Source of the DNA: Perkinsus marinus ATCC 50983 | Lineage: Eukaryota > Perkinsozoa > Perkinsida > Perkinsidae | DNA: 23,569 bases | Assembly: GCF_000006405.1 (NCBI RefSeq) | Contig: NW_003204277.1 | Coordinates: 270,185-293,753 of the forward strand | Direction: 5' to 3' | Position numbers and translations under genes: made by a program | The notes under the pieces: model-generated | Databases searched by the model: none | What the model saw: only the letters and a program-made list of their open reading frames with translations | What the model was told of the DNA's origin: nothing | In this document: one piece after another, positions 10,609 through 20,350 of the stretch | Numbering within the stretch: the first letter of the stretch is position 1 | Layout: each line of letters begins with the position of its first letter

Positions 10609-12379
10609 CTAATTACTCCTTTTATAAGTACGATCCAACATATATGTAAGTAGCATTCTGACACCATCATGATTTACCTTATGATAAAAGTAGTAAGTAA
10701 TAATAATGTGTTATTTATATTATTACCTTGGATATTATGTTATCAAGCTCCTTCTTGGATTCCTCTTCATATATCATAAAACGCTTTTCCATATCCAATG
10801 GGGAGCTACGATATATAGCCTTGACTCTCTCAACATCATCTACACTTTTATCATCCTTCTTATATAATGTATACAACTCATCGAGTAAAGCCTAACATAG
10901 TGATGTTAATAATAATAGTAAGCATTCTTCTTGTTGTTAATAACCTTATTATTATTATCCATAGTTAATACATCAATTGCTGTACAATATAACCATGAGG
11001 CTTTGCACTCTTCAATATCAGTACCAATCTAATAATAATAATAATAACATTGATAATGATATTAATGATAATAATAATAAGGTTATCATTACCTTTCCTA
11101 GAACCTCAGGAGAAGCATAGCAATCTAAGAAGTCATCCTGTGCTTGAAAATAAACACCAAGTTTAAGACATACCTACAAGATTAGTACTACTAGTAGTAG
11201 TGAGTATAGTTGTAATAGTAGAGATATATTACATCCTTAATAAGAGGTAGATACTTAACAGCATCTTTGTCATCACTAGCAAATACCCCAACAGATGCTG
11301 GTAAATAGTAAGTATAGAATGCTGTCTTATACAAAGCTATAGTATTGAACCTATTATTACTCAATACATACTACAACTAGTATCAACATCATCATTATCA
11401 TCAACTTACCTTTCTATCTCCTTCTCTTTATTATGTTCACTATCTTGTTGTTGTTGTTGTTGCATACCTCCATTAACATCTAAATGCTGTCCTATGAGAG
11501 TACACTGCTCAATATGGGCAAATATATCAATAACGTCTAATAACCTGATAATAATAATAACAATGATTATGATAAGATGATGATTATTAATACTACCATT
11601 CCTTATGTGAAGCGATATTCCTTATAAATGGATATATAGTAGAATATAAGAATGCTCCATCATTAATAGCATTGGATACACCAACCTTAGTATACCAACA
11701 AGGCTTACCACGACGAGTACTTGATGAATCCATAACATCATCGAGAGTTAGGAAGTGACTCTAATAATATGAACAATGAATACAACAACATCTACTACTA
11801 GTATACATCAGTACCTGTAATATCTCAACACACCATGCTAGCTTGAGAGCTATATCTCTATCATCATCATGTTGATCATCATCATGATGATGATGATGGA
11901 GTATATCATATGCTGCTACTAAACTAGTAGCCCTATTAAGTTTACCACCATCCTAAAATAATTATAACGATTATGGTATAGAGTAGTAGTAGTATTATTA
12001 TTACCTTAGTTGTGTACTCAATACATGTATCGAAATAGTTAATAATACTATCTCTTAGTGTATTAGAGGATGATACTGTTAATCTATTATTAATATCAGC
12101 TAGTATATCATCCTTAAATGATGGGAATGCTTTAATAACATCATTTCTCAACTTAGTAGGATCAGGATAATATCCTTCATTACTGCTAGTAGTAGACATC
12201 TGTGGTAGTGGATGTAGTAGTGGTACTGTATTATATATAGTAATATGACTTCTATTATTATAAATATTATTCCCTCTCTTAATGTAGTACACAAGCTTCT
12301 TCTTCTTCTTGTAGCTAGTGATACTATTTAAAGTTACATTCATAAATCTCCATACATCTTTACTAAGGAATCTCGTCAT
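10609..12379 (-). CDS. FDPS: Farnesyl-diphosphate synthase, 442 aa, 9 exons
   Basis: This enzyme condenses IPP with DMAPP/GPP to make FPP for sterols, dolichol, ubiquinone and prenylated proteins. Exons: 10609-10677, 10727-10891, 10945-11028, 11093-11173, 11233-11350, 11410-11544, 11597-11760, 11815-11952 and 12005-12379. The total of 1329 nt is in frame, with eight introns of 49-64 bp. Key motifs: GGKLNR, first Asp-rich motif DDVMD (residues 178-182) followed by [22 protein letters not shown], second Asp-rich motif FQAQDDFLD (323-327), then [13 protein letters not shown] and a basic C-terminus LDRTYKRSN. The first start (12379) gives a 60-residue leader rich in Lys/Arg/Ser/Thr/Asn, possibly mitochondrial; a second in-frame Met ([10 protein letters not shown], 12199) would give a cytosolic form of about 382 aa, near the usual 340-400 aa. 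The residue five before DDVMD is His and four before is Phe. The last intron uses an AAG acceptor. It lies 113 bp after the dynein gene on the same strand. Confidence 0.93.
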
Positions 12380-12492
12380 ACTACTAATAATAAGGTAATA
12401 CGTAAATAGTACTAAACACGATAATCATCATTATCGTCATGATATAGTTGATGATAATACCCCCCATACACTCAACAATAATGATAATCATG

Positions 12493-13078
12493 CTAATACA
12501 TATATATGCCGTATACTACTCCAAGACATATTATCGTATCCTAATAATATTCTAATAGTATTATTAAGCCATAATATAGTAATTACTGTTATATAAGTAT
12601 GAGTCGCTAAATTATCCATATTATTATCCCATAAACACTTAGATGATACCTTCATACCTTGACCAGTATATTCAGCAATGATAACCTAATTATCAATATA
12701 TGATTATCCACTTACATTCTGTTATTGATACCTCTACTAACACCTTATATCGTGGTAATAGGTCTGTGACTCTATCTTTAATATCATCACATAATACTTT
12801 ACATAATGGACCGTATACTATCAATAATAAACAATAAAAGGATACTAGTTAATGTTACCATTAGAATCATAATGTGAATTATTATTATCATGTTGACCAT
12901 AGTCCTTAGTCGTCATAGCGTCATCGATCTTCTCCTTTATAATATTACGTATAACATCACGTATTATGGGGGAACGGAATCTAGTAGTGTAAATAATTAT
13001 AATAATACCTATAATACACTACTTCTTAGACATATCATGCGTAGTAATACCGGTATCTGAAGTGATAGGAGAACTCAT
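12493..13078 (-). CDS. DYNLT: Tctex-type dynein light chain, 136 aa, 5 exons
   Basis: Tctex-type light chains dimerise on dynein intermediate chains, in cytoplasmic or axonemal dynein. Exons: 12493-12540, 12587-12685, 12732-12817, 12859-12980 and 13023-13078. They total 411 nt in frame, with four introns of 41-46 bp. The fold signature is clear: DDIKDRVTDLLPRYKVLVEV, IIAEYTGQGMKVSSKCLWD, DNLATHTY and the terminal strand DTIICLGVVYGIYMY, matching the family's RYK.VVQV, G.G....S.CLWD, DN.A and VYG.Y ends. The N-terminal part (MSSPITSDTGITTHDMSKK...) is a short disordered lead, and an Asn/His insert (GQHDNNNSHYDSN) precedes the first core helix. The tail and the CLWD..MDN stretch fit the TCTEX1D/DYNLT2-like branch as well as DYNLT1; I cannot separate them. 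It is the first gene of the - strand cluster. Confidence 0.9.
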
Positions 13079-13569
13079 GATAATATGAACTGATGATTAT
13101 GATGAGTATTAATGATAAGCGATAATACTAGTACTACACTCCACCAACTTGTGAGAAATAATATTAATACAAACACCCCACATACGAGTGCTATTAGACC
13201 CCAAACCTCTGTGCTGTTCGCTCATTTCATCACTACAACCATAGACATCATGATACCAATATTGTACAATAGTTGTACTAAGTCTTCTTCTCACGTCGAA
13301 CTATGCCAAGTGAGTACACTTTAGAGTGGAAAATTTCTTTCCAAATCTTACAGCCAATTTCTCTCAATTCGACAACGCTTAGTTGACTCCAGAAAGGTGA
13401 AATATTCGCTACTCTAATACTCTGCCATGAGCTGCGTGAGCCACGACCGCCGCTGACAACGACGACGACGACGATAGCTCGCATGCGCCACAGCGCAAGA
13501 TTCAAAACGAGTAGAGTCTTGAAACGGCTAGTATTGAAGTATTACTTTTATTGGATGATGCAGAACCAC
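13079..13569. other. Upstream region of the dynein gene, transition into transposon-rich DNA
   Basis: No gene was found. The first part is AT-rich like the gene block. A GC-richer stretch with a GAC/GAC run lies around 13440-13480. Short open frames exist on both strands but show no family signal or splice-linked continuation. Confidence 0.4.
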
Positions 13570-14148
13570 CTACACCTTATCCCGTGCAAGTTTGACAAGT
13601 GGGCAAACAAGAACGACAATATTATCATGAAGAGAGACAATGAGAATCCAAGTTTGTCACAATTCAATTATGTTACAAATTGTAACTTACAATCAAGTTT
13701 GACTTTGAGAATTCATGTTTGACACTGGCAGAATATATCACAATCAAGAATAACAATATTCCACACGGGTTTGACAATACGCATACAAGTTTGACAATAC
13801 ACATCCAGGTTTGACACTTCAACTCGGCATGTTGATATACGGTCACACATTCCTCGCAGCATATCTTCCCGGTACGGGTATAAGAACATGTGTTGCTCTT
13901 CAGCTCTCTGCCTATCTGCTATCGGATCCCTCTCACTCAACTTCTCATCAAAGAAACCCTCTTCAATGTCAAACTTGGATGCGTATTGTCAAACTTGTGT
14001 GCGTATTGTCAAACTTGTGTGGTTTATTGTCATTCTTGATTGTGGTATATTCTGCCGGTGACAAACTTGGATTCTCATTGTCGATCTTGATAGTAACATT
14101 GTCATTCTGGTTTGCTCACTTGTCAAACTTGCACGGGAAAAGGTGTAG
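13570..14148. mobile_element. Fold-back element with long (about 180 bp) inverted arms
   Basis: The left arm (13570-13819) and right arm (about 13965-14148) are near-identical reverse complements: CCCGTGCAAGTTTGACAAGT at 13581 matches the complement of the right end at 14137, and the match continues outward to CTACACC and inward past GACAATGAGAATCCAAGTTTG. The left arm carries an extra segment of about 60 bp (about 13661-13726). Both arms contain degenerate tandem copies of an 18-bp unit with the core CAAGTTTGACAATACGCA. The central spacer is about 145 bp. There is no transposase, so this is a non-autonomous fold-back or long-TIR element. Confidence 0.8.
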
Positions 14149-14721
14149 TTACTTGTTCTGCGTGGTTATAATCAGAGATCCTGGAACTGTTTGTTCTAAT
14201 TCGCTCTGTTAGAAATTCGTGTTTGAGCCACTATATTAGGACCGGCGATAACTATGGCTCAAGATGATAACGCTTGTGTTTTCGTGGGACTAACAGTTGA
14301 TACTAACAGAACCCGTCGTTTCGTTTCGGGGTTCTCTTACTCGGAGGGACCACATCCCTCGCTACGTTCGGGGAATAGTTAGGTTTCATAGTAAGCTCAT
14401 TTGTACCTGCCCTTCGGATAAGTGGGGGATACATCGTCAAGTTGTAGTTTACTTCAAGCGTTTACTATACTTCGTTTACGGTCGGAGTAGGTGCAATTTG
14501 TGAGAGAAACAAAAGTAATGTGCGTCATAGGTAGTCCAAATACTACTTGGTAGAAGATAGGTAAGAATAAGGGTCATTGCTGAAGAATCCTCAGTGAGGA
14601 ACGAGGATTTGATTATGAAGTAAATATTGCGTGTGATAAATTGGATAAACACTTGGTATTGAAGATGGAAACTGGTGTCGATCGTCAAAGATAGGTCTGG
14701 GAATTATTATATCATAGCCTG
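14149..14721. other. No gene seen; short inverted repeat with spliced-leader-like tail
   Basis: Near 14224-14260 GAGCCA and TGGCTC can pair, and the segment 14241-14263 begins ACCG and ends TGGCTCAAG. Elsewhere the frames are short and unrecognised. Confidence 0.3.
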
Positions 14722-15173
14722 GTGAATTGCCTTCCACTCACGGAGAGACACATATTCAGTGGCGGTTGTAGGATAAACGAGGAAGGCCTCATCGGCCGTG
14801 TACGGTCGAGTACAGTTGAATTGGTCTCAAATGGACATAGCACACATGCTTCCTGGTTTTCCTATTTCAGACTCCCAGGTTATGCAACAATAATGCAAGG
14901 AGAATTCAAAGGAATCGAGGACGCCGCCATCAGGCTTGCGAGTACCATAGATAACACGCTTAGGAAAGCAATTGTATGTAGTGACTCTCAAACCCCCACG
15001 CGCGCAGTGATAAAACCGGGTAAGCTAGAGTCAGTCTGTACTGTCTGCTCGGGAAGTCTTGGAGCGCGCCTGTCTTCTAAAACAGTAACCTCATCCAGTG
15101 GGTGAAAGCCCATAACATTTGTCTAGGGAACGAGATCGCGAACGCTCTGGCGAGTCGCCAGCGGCGAGGCTAG
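14722..15173 (+). pseudogene. Decayed non-LTR retrotransposon RNase H domain
   Basis: Two frames together cover an RNase H domain of the type found at the end of LINE ORF2. The first frame (14722-15105) has YATIMQGEFKGIEDAAIRLA and IVCSDSQTPTRAV, matching the Glu and second Asp strands. The second frame (about 15090-15173) has LIQWVKAHNICLGNEIANAL, matching WV.GH....GNE.AD.LA. The frame change around 15090 and stop codons mark it as dead. Two of the four acidic catalytic positions are also altered: the usual FTDGS reads FSGGC, and the NE.AD Asp is Asn. A possible C-terminal CRYC finger follows downstream in broken frames. No reverse transcriptase was recognised upstream, so this is a fragment. 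Confidence 0.7.
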
Positions 15174-15440
15174 GAGGCAGCAGGAAAAGAAGGGGGAGAA
15201 GAAGCAAGATTAGAGGAACGGGGCCAGCCTGGCGCTTGCGCCAAGCCACGTCGACCATGGAGGATCATGAGCTGCTGTGCGGCGCGCTGACGGGTTAAAG
15301 CTGTCTGAGGGCGTTCGTGGCACACTGGAAGCACGGACGAATAACATGCCGGTACTGTAGCAAGGATCAAGATTCTTGAATCAAGAAATCACGATACACT
15401 TGCACCAGTGTATCTCTCGGAGTTAATGAATTGAGCGCCA

Positions 15441-15463
15441 AGCGCTTCCTAAGGAGAAGCGCT
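15441..15463. repeat. Short perfect hairpin
   Basis: AGCGCTTC (15441-15448) pairs with GAAGCGCT (15456-15463) around a 7-nt loop CTAAGGA. The role is unknown. Confidence 0.6.
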
Positions 15464-15538
15464 ATATCGAACTTATACGATCTGACTCATCTCCTGGCGA
15501 CGGTTCAAACGATAGGGGGCGGAAGTACTTTCGGTAAG

Positions 15539-15600
15539 CTTGCCCACTTTGGCTTTTTTCAACTTTCACCTTTTTTGATGGTGACTACTTAGTGGGCAAG
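15539..15600. repeat. 62-bp miniature inverted-repeat unit
   Basis: CTTGCCCACT (15539-15548) and AGTGGGCAAG (15591-15600) are perfect 10-bp inverted ends around a T-rich centre with two short TTTTTT runs. It may be a very small MITE or a hairpin relic. No target duplication is evident. Confidence 0.5.
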
Positions 15601-16906
15601 AGATCAGAATCAACAGTAGAGGTGATGGTAGCATGTGTAGTGAAAGGTTGCAAGATTAATGATGAGGTTGTAAACATTAACGCAGTAGGTTCGTGCCTCT
15701 GCAATAGTAGTGAGTATATTGAAGTTTGTAGTTTTAGGAGGCAGAATAGCTGGATCACTATCGATAGGTGTGGACATGCTTGACGGCATTCCTGAAATGG
15801 TTGGGTGAAGAGAAGGGCTCAGATATTGTTAGGCAGACATTGATTTCAAATCGATGACACGCAATAGCAGCTTCTCATCACACCTCGCAAACATGTAATA
15901 TGAGCAGTGTCACTTGTGGGAAGCTGAGCTCGTCAGCCTTGGTAGCGTTGTGAGTCGCCACTTTCGACATTATCATAACGCGTTCAAGCACTGAAGCACC
16001 ATAAGATTGAGGTTTCATCGGTGAATTCGATGTTATTTCAGGAATCCTGAATCCTGAATCAGGATGTTGTAACACAGATCACATCGATGCATATCAATAG
16101 GTTATAATAATCGGTATCTTGTAAACGTTGCGCATGGTGCATGGTGTAGATCCCAACATGAAATTAATAACGCACGATGCATGAGAACCAGCTAACTCAC
16201 CCAACTCAATTCCAATGAACGGTATGTTGTGAGACAGGAACTCCCAAATGTGTCGTTGTGACACTGAAAACATCAGCGCATATTTTGTTGCAACATTAAT
16301 GCCGTCCACAACAGAGGATTCTATGTTAAAACTCTTCTTGTCATGTAGCGCTCGACTAGTACTGCTCGTAGACGACACTTTTTTAGTTATATACGTTGGA
16401 GAGTTTCGTGGCAAGTATGCGCTGTGAGCATATATGATTCACGAATCAATCGTGAGAATCACTCGGAAAGGTTTAATGTGACGGTTTAACACTATTAAAC
16501 AATATAAATCGATCACATTATTACGGTCAATGACTGTCGGTCATACTTCGAAGATCCGAAAGACTTATGAATCTGGTATGCATCTGGAGGCTACGTGGTA
16601 ACAGAAGTGAAGCTGTACTAGAGCTGCTGTGAATTGTGGGGAAAACATGTGAGCAATCCTCGAAAAATATGTCGGGGAAAGCCATGTATGGGGGAAAGTG
16701 GTGGCAGATTCTATTTCGGGAGTGTTGCCATCTAATTATAGTCCAACTTCAGCGATATGCAAGAATATGTCATCATTTGGATTTGGAGCGGTAAACCTGG
16801 TTGGGGCGCCTATGCCATCTCTGCAAACTCTGCAGAAAGTTGAACCATGGACAGCCGCAGATACTACGAAATGAATTCTGACAGTGGCAGAATCTATACA
16901 TTGTTC

Positions 16907-17188
16907 GACCATATTATGCTATAAATACTCGTGTGCGACCAAATTATACTATCAATACCCATGTGCGATCAAATTATACTACCAATACCCATGTGCGATC
17001 AAATTATACTATCAATACCCATGTGCGATCAAATTATACTACCAATACCCATGTGCGATCAAATTATACTACCAATACCCATGTGCGATCAAATTATACT
17101 ATCAATACCCATGTGCGATCAAATTATACTACCAATACCCATGTGCGATCAAATTATACTATCAACGCCCATGTCCGACCATATTAGG
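16907..17188. repeat. 30-bp minisatellite, 9 full copies plus a partial
   Basis: The unit GATCAAATTATACTAYCAAT plus ACCCATGTGC is repeated in register from 16907. The first and last copies are degenerate and the inner seven nearly perfect. The only common variant is C/T in ACTAYCAAT, running T,C,T,C,C,T,C,T along copies 2-9. As 30 is a multiple of three, reading frames stay open in several frames, but the encoded decapeptide repeats have no protein character. Confidence 0.95.
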
Positions 17189-17408
17189 CTTGTTACATCC
17201 GCAGTTGACAACGCAACCTCAGAGAGGACCGGATTGGAGGAGTCTAATTAATACAACCGATTCGACCATTAGGGTCGACGGTTTCGGATACTCATGCGGA
17301 TATCTTGGCGAGCGATGATGGCACAAATATATAAAATGCGAGCAATACATCAATCAACATATACAATATTACCATACACAACACGCCCTCCTACGGTGAG
17401 AAGTCACC

Positions 17409-17831
17409 GGGCCTCTTTCACTAACCACTTACTTAAGTGAGGACGGTAAGAAACTTAAGAATTCGCCCTAAGTTCGTTTCACTAAATAGGTTAGGCGTTG
17501 CAAGTTTACTTGAGTTTATCTCTCTCACTCTCAAGTTAAAAATCCTTAAGTTTCAAGGTAAGATTCTTAAGTTAGTATGGTAAGGCCATAAGAGTGTTTC
17601 ACTAACCTACGTTATCACGAACTTACTTAACTAACGGGTGAGTCCCGATTTATCCATCTCACTTGAGTGAGATTGCTTGAGTGAGATCTTACTTACGACT
17701 TTCTTAAGGTTAGTAACCTTGCACTTAAGTGTGAATTCCTTGTGAAATGCTCTTACAGATGAGTTGAGTAAGTGGGAGTAGTTGGCTCAACTTAAGATTT
17801 GTTTATCTCAAGTGGTTAGTGAAAGAGGCCC
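17409..17831. mobile_element. MITE with 22-bp terminal inverted repeats
   Basis: The left end GGGCCTCTTTCACTAACCAC.. (17409-17430) is the exact reverse complement of the right end (17810-17831). The flanks read ACC on both sides, a likely 3-bp target duplication. The interior of about 380 bp is non-coding and full of short inverted ACTTAAGT/CTTAAG motifs. GGGCC-type ends and a 3-bp duplication recall PIF/Harbinger (Tourist) MITEs, but the ACC target differs from the usual TWA, so the superfamily is open. It interrupts the 3' end of the decayed integrase; without it, the frame continues only a few codons to a stop. Confidence 0.85.
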
Positions 17832-19487
17832 ACCGTCATCGATTAAAGGGGACCAATTCTCAGTTTCAAGGTCGAGCCATTCTTCTGGAGCACCATTAGA
17901 CCAACGCATCAGAACCTCCATCAAGCCCGACTGATCAACCACCTGACCTACATACCACTCGCCTTGTCCAGAAGCGTCAATAACCCGCACTCGAAGCCGT
18001 AGATCGATAAGACTGGGCCCTGCTCGCGAGTAGTGTAGTCTGTAGGATGTCGAGATAAAGGAACCACATTGTAGCCAAGCTCCTTAGTGAGGGCTCCAGT
18101 AGGGTGTACGACCTCCACACGGTCGTTAATACGTTGTACGACGTGGGCGATCACGAAAGGCTGAGCGAGCTTGCGAGAAGTAGGGACATAGACCAGAACC
18201 GTGCGACCGGGATCCCGATCAACGTAACCAGCACGCAGTCGTGGGCAAACATCCGCATTGGTCTTCTTGATACGCGACCAGGCCTCGGAAAGATAAACTT
18301 GTCTAGCCTGCCGACAGATTCGGTAGGGAAACTCGGGAACCTCAACCTTGATGGCCGCCGAAGCACCAAGAGTTCGGAAATGGCCGTAGGATAGAAGATC
18401 TGGGCATAAGTAGCGCAACACCGGATCACGCACACAATATACATATCCTCCTAACGGCATGGTATTGTGAGTGAGAGCAACTCGGTCACAGAGAGTTTCT
18501 CGGTCGATAGGAGACAGTAACCTCACACGGCCAGCGCTGTTGCGGATGATGTTGCGAAGGTAGTTCAACATAGACTGATGGTGACGCTCATGGCTACCGG
18601 TCCAAGGAGTATGACGGGGCAGTAGCCGCACCTCAGCAGAAAACTTAGTTCAAGAGTTAGCCAAAACTTAGCCTCACTACTCTGAACTCGCGACTACGGA
18701 AGTAGGATGCACGGTCGACCCATAAAATCTTCATACCACCAGTGATCGCCTGCATGCGTACCGCATTGGCTGTCGACTCAACACCAGAGGGTAGATCGCG
18801 CCATATACAATGCCTCGTAAATCGGCACTGAACACTGACGGCTTTAATGCCTTCACCAAGCGCAATCACATCGGCAGTAGCGAAGGTATAGAAAGGATAC
18901 TTGGACATCTCTTCAGCAGTAAGCTCGCTATCGTCATATCCGGGAGGGGAATGCCATCCTCGAACAGCATAGGCCAGGGGACAGGCGAAACAGCATCTGA
19001 TGACATCGCGGGCCGCACTAAGAACTGCAGAGAGATGGAAGTGATTGACAGCAGCAAGGGTACCAGATAAACCACTGTAGAGAGACCAGCGCTGGGCATC
19101 TAATAGAATCAGACGCCGTAGAACGGTCGCGGTGCGAGGAATGTAGAATGATAGGAGGGCCTCACCGGATGGCAAGCCGCTGCGGAACACATAGACCTCT
19201 AGGCAGTCGCTGCATGAGAGTAGATGGAGGGGACCACCCTCTTGAGGTTTACAGCTCCTAAGGTAACTCCGGGGATTACTGCCATCAATTGCGGTCAGCA
19301 TGTTCCTCTGAGCGGATCGAGCAGCGACAGCCAAAATTTGGCTGGCACGCGGAAGGAAAAATAGAAAAATTATTTCCTTCGGAAGGAAATTTGAAGTTTG
19401 AAGGAAAAATGAAGGAAAAATACGGAAAAATATGGAAAAATAAATTTTTCCGCTTGGCCTGCCAAGTTCGGCAGGACACAGCGTCAC
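17832..19487 (-). pseudogene. Decayed LTR-retroelement integrase (pol C-terminal part)
   Basis: Read on the - strand, the upper frame (19487-18657) holds an altered zinc-binding region ending VIRCCFAC, then the integrase core: FATADVIAL (first catalytic Asp), TRHCIW and ILWVDRASYF (second Asp, 51 residues later). The next frame (18631-17948) gives RHTPWTGSHERHHQSMLNYL with the catalytic Glu, ALTHNTMPLGG, and an SH3-like tail RTVLVYVPTSRKLAQPF. A third frame (about 18010-17835) adds GEWYVGQVV...MRWSNGAPEEWLDL, a Tudor/chromo-like extension. Two frameshifts, one beside a partial 23-bp duplication (CTAAGTTTT near 18650 and 18672), and loss of the zinc-finger His pair (DAQRWSLYSG) show it is dead. 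The two Asp and the Glu are retained. No reverse transcriptase is visible upstream. The Ty3-like versus BEL-like assignment is unresolved. Confidence 0.75.
19337..19467. mobile_element. A-rich short inverted-repeat insertion inside the integrase relic
   Basis: TTTGGCTGGCACGCGG at the left is an imperfect inverted match to CCGCTTGGCCTGCCAAG at the right. The interior is A/G-rich with repeated GGAAGGAAAAAT. It interrupts the N-terminal side of the integrase frame, where it would encode an aberrant Phe-rich segment. It is a probable small MITE; no target duplication was identified. Confidence 0.5.
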
Positions 19488-19626
19488 TCTTATTCGATCA
19501 GGCTGCTAGCAAATGATTTGCACTTACCAATCATGTTTCATAGCTTGATTAGATGTAACTGATCCAAAGCGTTACAAGATTTGTGAGATCTCCACACTTG
19601 AGGAGCCAGGGCGTGCGCTAAAGTTC

Positions 19627-19631
19627 CGCCG
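19627..19631. repeat. Target-site duplication (left copy), CGCCG
   Basis: It is identical to 22840-22844 on the other side of the element. Five bp is typical of LTR-retroelement integrases. Confidence 0.9.
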
Positions 19632-20109
19632 TGTGAGGATATCCAGTCGGTTAGATATACTCGGGGGTTGGAGTCACTTAAGAACTCAAGTCAGGAAGGG
19701 GTAGTGTAGGGTTAGCTACGGTGGAAGGTAGAAGGAACTCAGTAGAAGTACACAAGACTTGATAGTCCGTAGTACAAAGACTCGAAAGTTCTTCCTGGAA
19801 TTCCACAATGAGCAAAGAGTTAGTTACAGATTAAAGGCGAGCGAGATCTACTCTGTTCCTTACGGGAACAAGAAGATAGACAGTCCCGGAGGTCACGCGA
19901 GACAAATACCAAGGTAACTCTAGCTCATGAGTGAGCTAAGGAAAGTCCATGGCAAGTACTCAAGTAGTCCAAGCGAACACCATACGCAACGTAGTGGCGT
20001 AGACAATAGTGGACGAATCAGGCCCAGAGAAGGATTGTGCGGGTGCTCCAGGAGCACAATACACACACGTGAAACGACAGGCCAGGTCACGTGAGGAGTC
20101 CACATCACA
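19632..20109 (-). repeat. 3' LTR (element reads on - strand), 478 bp
   Basis: It has TG...CA ends and matches 22362-22839 at a constant offset of 2730, with one difference. It contains a small hairpin GTGCTCC/GGAGCAC near 20041-20056. Confidence 0.95.
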
Positions 20110-20121
20110 TACCTCCCCGCC
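20110..20121 (-). other. Polypurine tract
   Basis: Read on the - strand, GGCGGGGAGGTA directly abuts the 3' LTR, the expected plus-strand primer position. Confidence 0.7.
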
Positions 20122-20350
20122 TAGCTTGGACTACGGTCTCCAACTAGGGAAAACGCCAAAAATCTAGCTAGGAAAGAAAACGTGCAAGTCCAGTATAGAA
20201 AGTAGAACTACCGAATAACGAATTGGGCACCTTGATCATCAAACAGCAACTTCGATAATTGTAAATAGTCCTACTAACTACAAAGATGACTTCACGGGAA
20301 AATCAGATTAAAAACTCTAGACGAGAGGAAAGAAGGTCCTAAGAAAGTCC

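Larger units (their letters stand above)
15174..16906. other. Accessory DNA without an identified gene
   Basis: It contains the tail of the LINE fragment (to about 15420), two small inverted repeats listed separately, and short unrecognised open frames. The longest is on the - strand, 16414-16094 (106 codons, starting MPRNSPTYITKK), with no family signature. Another open stretch near 16710-16872 on + also lacks a match. I cannot support any of these as genes. Confidence 0.4.

Noticed and set aside
13079-13580. Assembly join or contamination at the composition change
   Set aside because: The dynein upstream region grades into the transposon-rich part without a sharp border, and mixed gene and transposon blocks are normal; read coverage would be needed to argue otherwise.
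16094-16414. 106-codon - strand frame as a gene
   Set aside because: No recognised motif, no splice-linked neighbours, and it lies amid decayed transposons; noted only in the region entry.
16907-17188. CRISPR-like array
   Set aside because: Copies are contiguous with no unique spacers, and the genome is eukaryotic.
16884-17318. Open frames through the 30-bp repeats (three frames)
   Set aside because: Same artefact of unit length; no start context or family signal.
18104-18394. 96-codon + strand frame
   Set aside because: Lies opposite the recognisable integrase sequence on the - strand.
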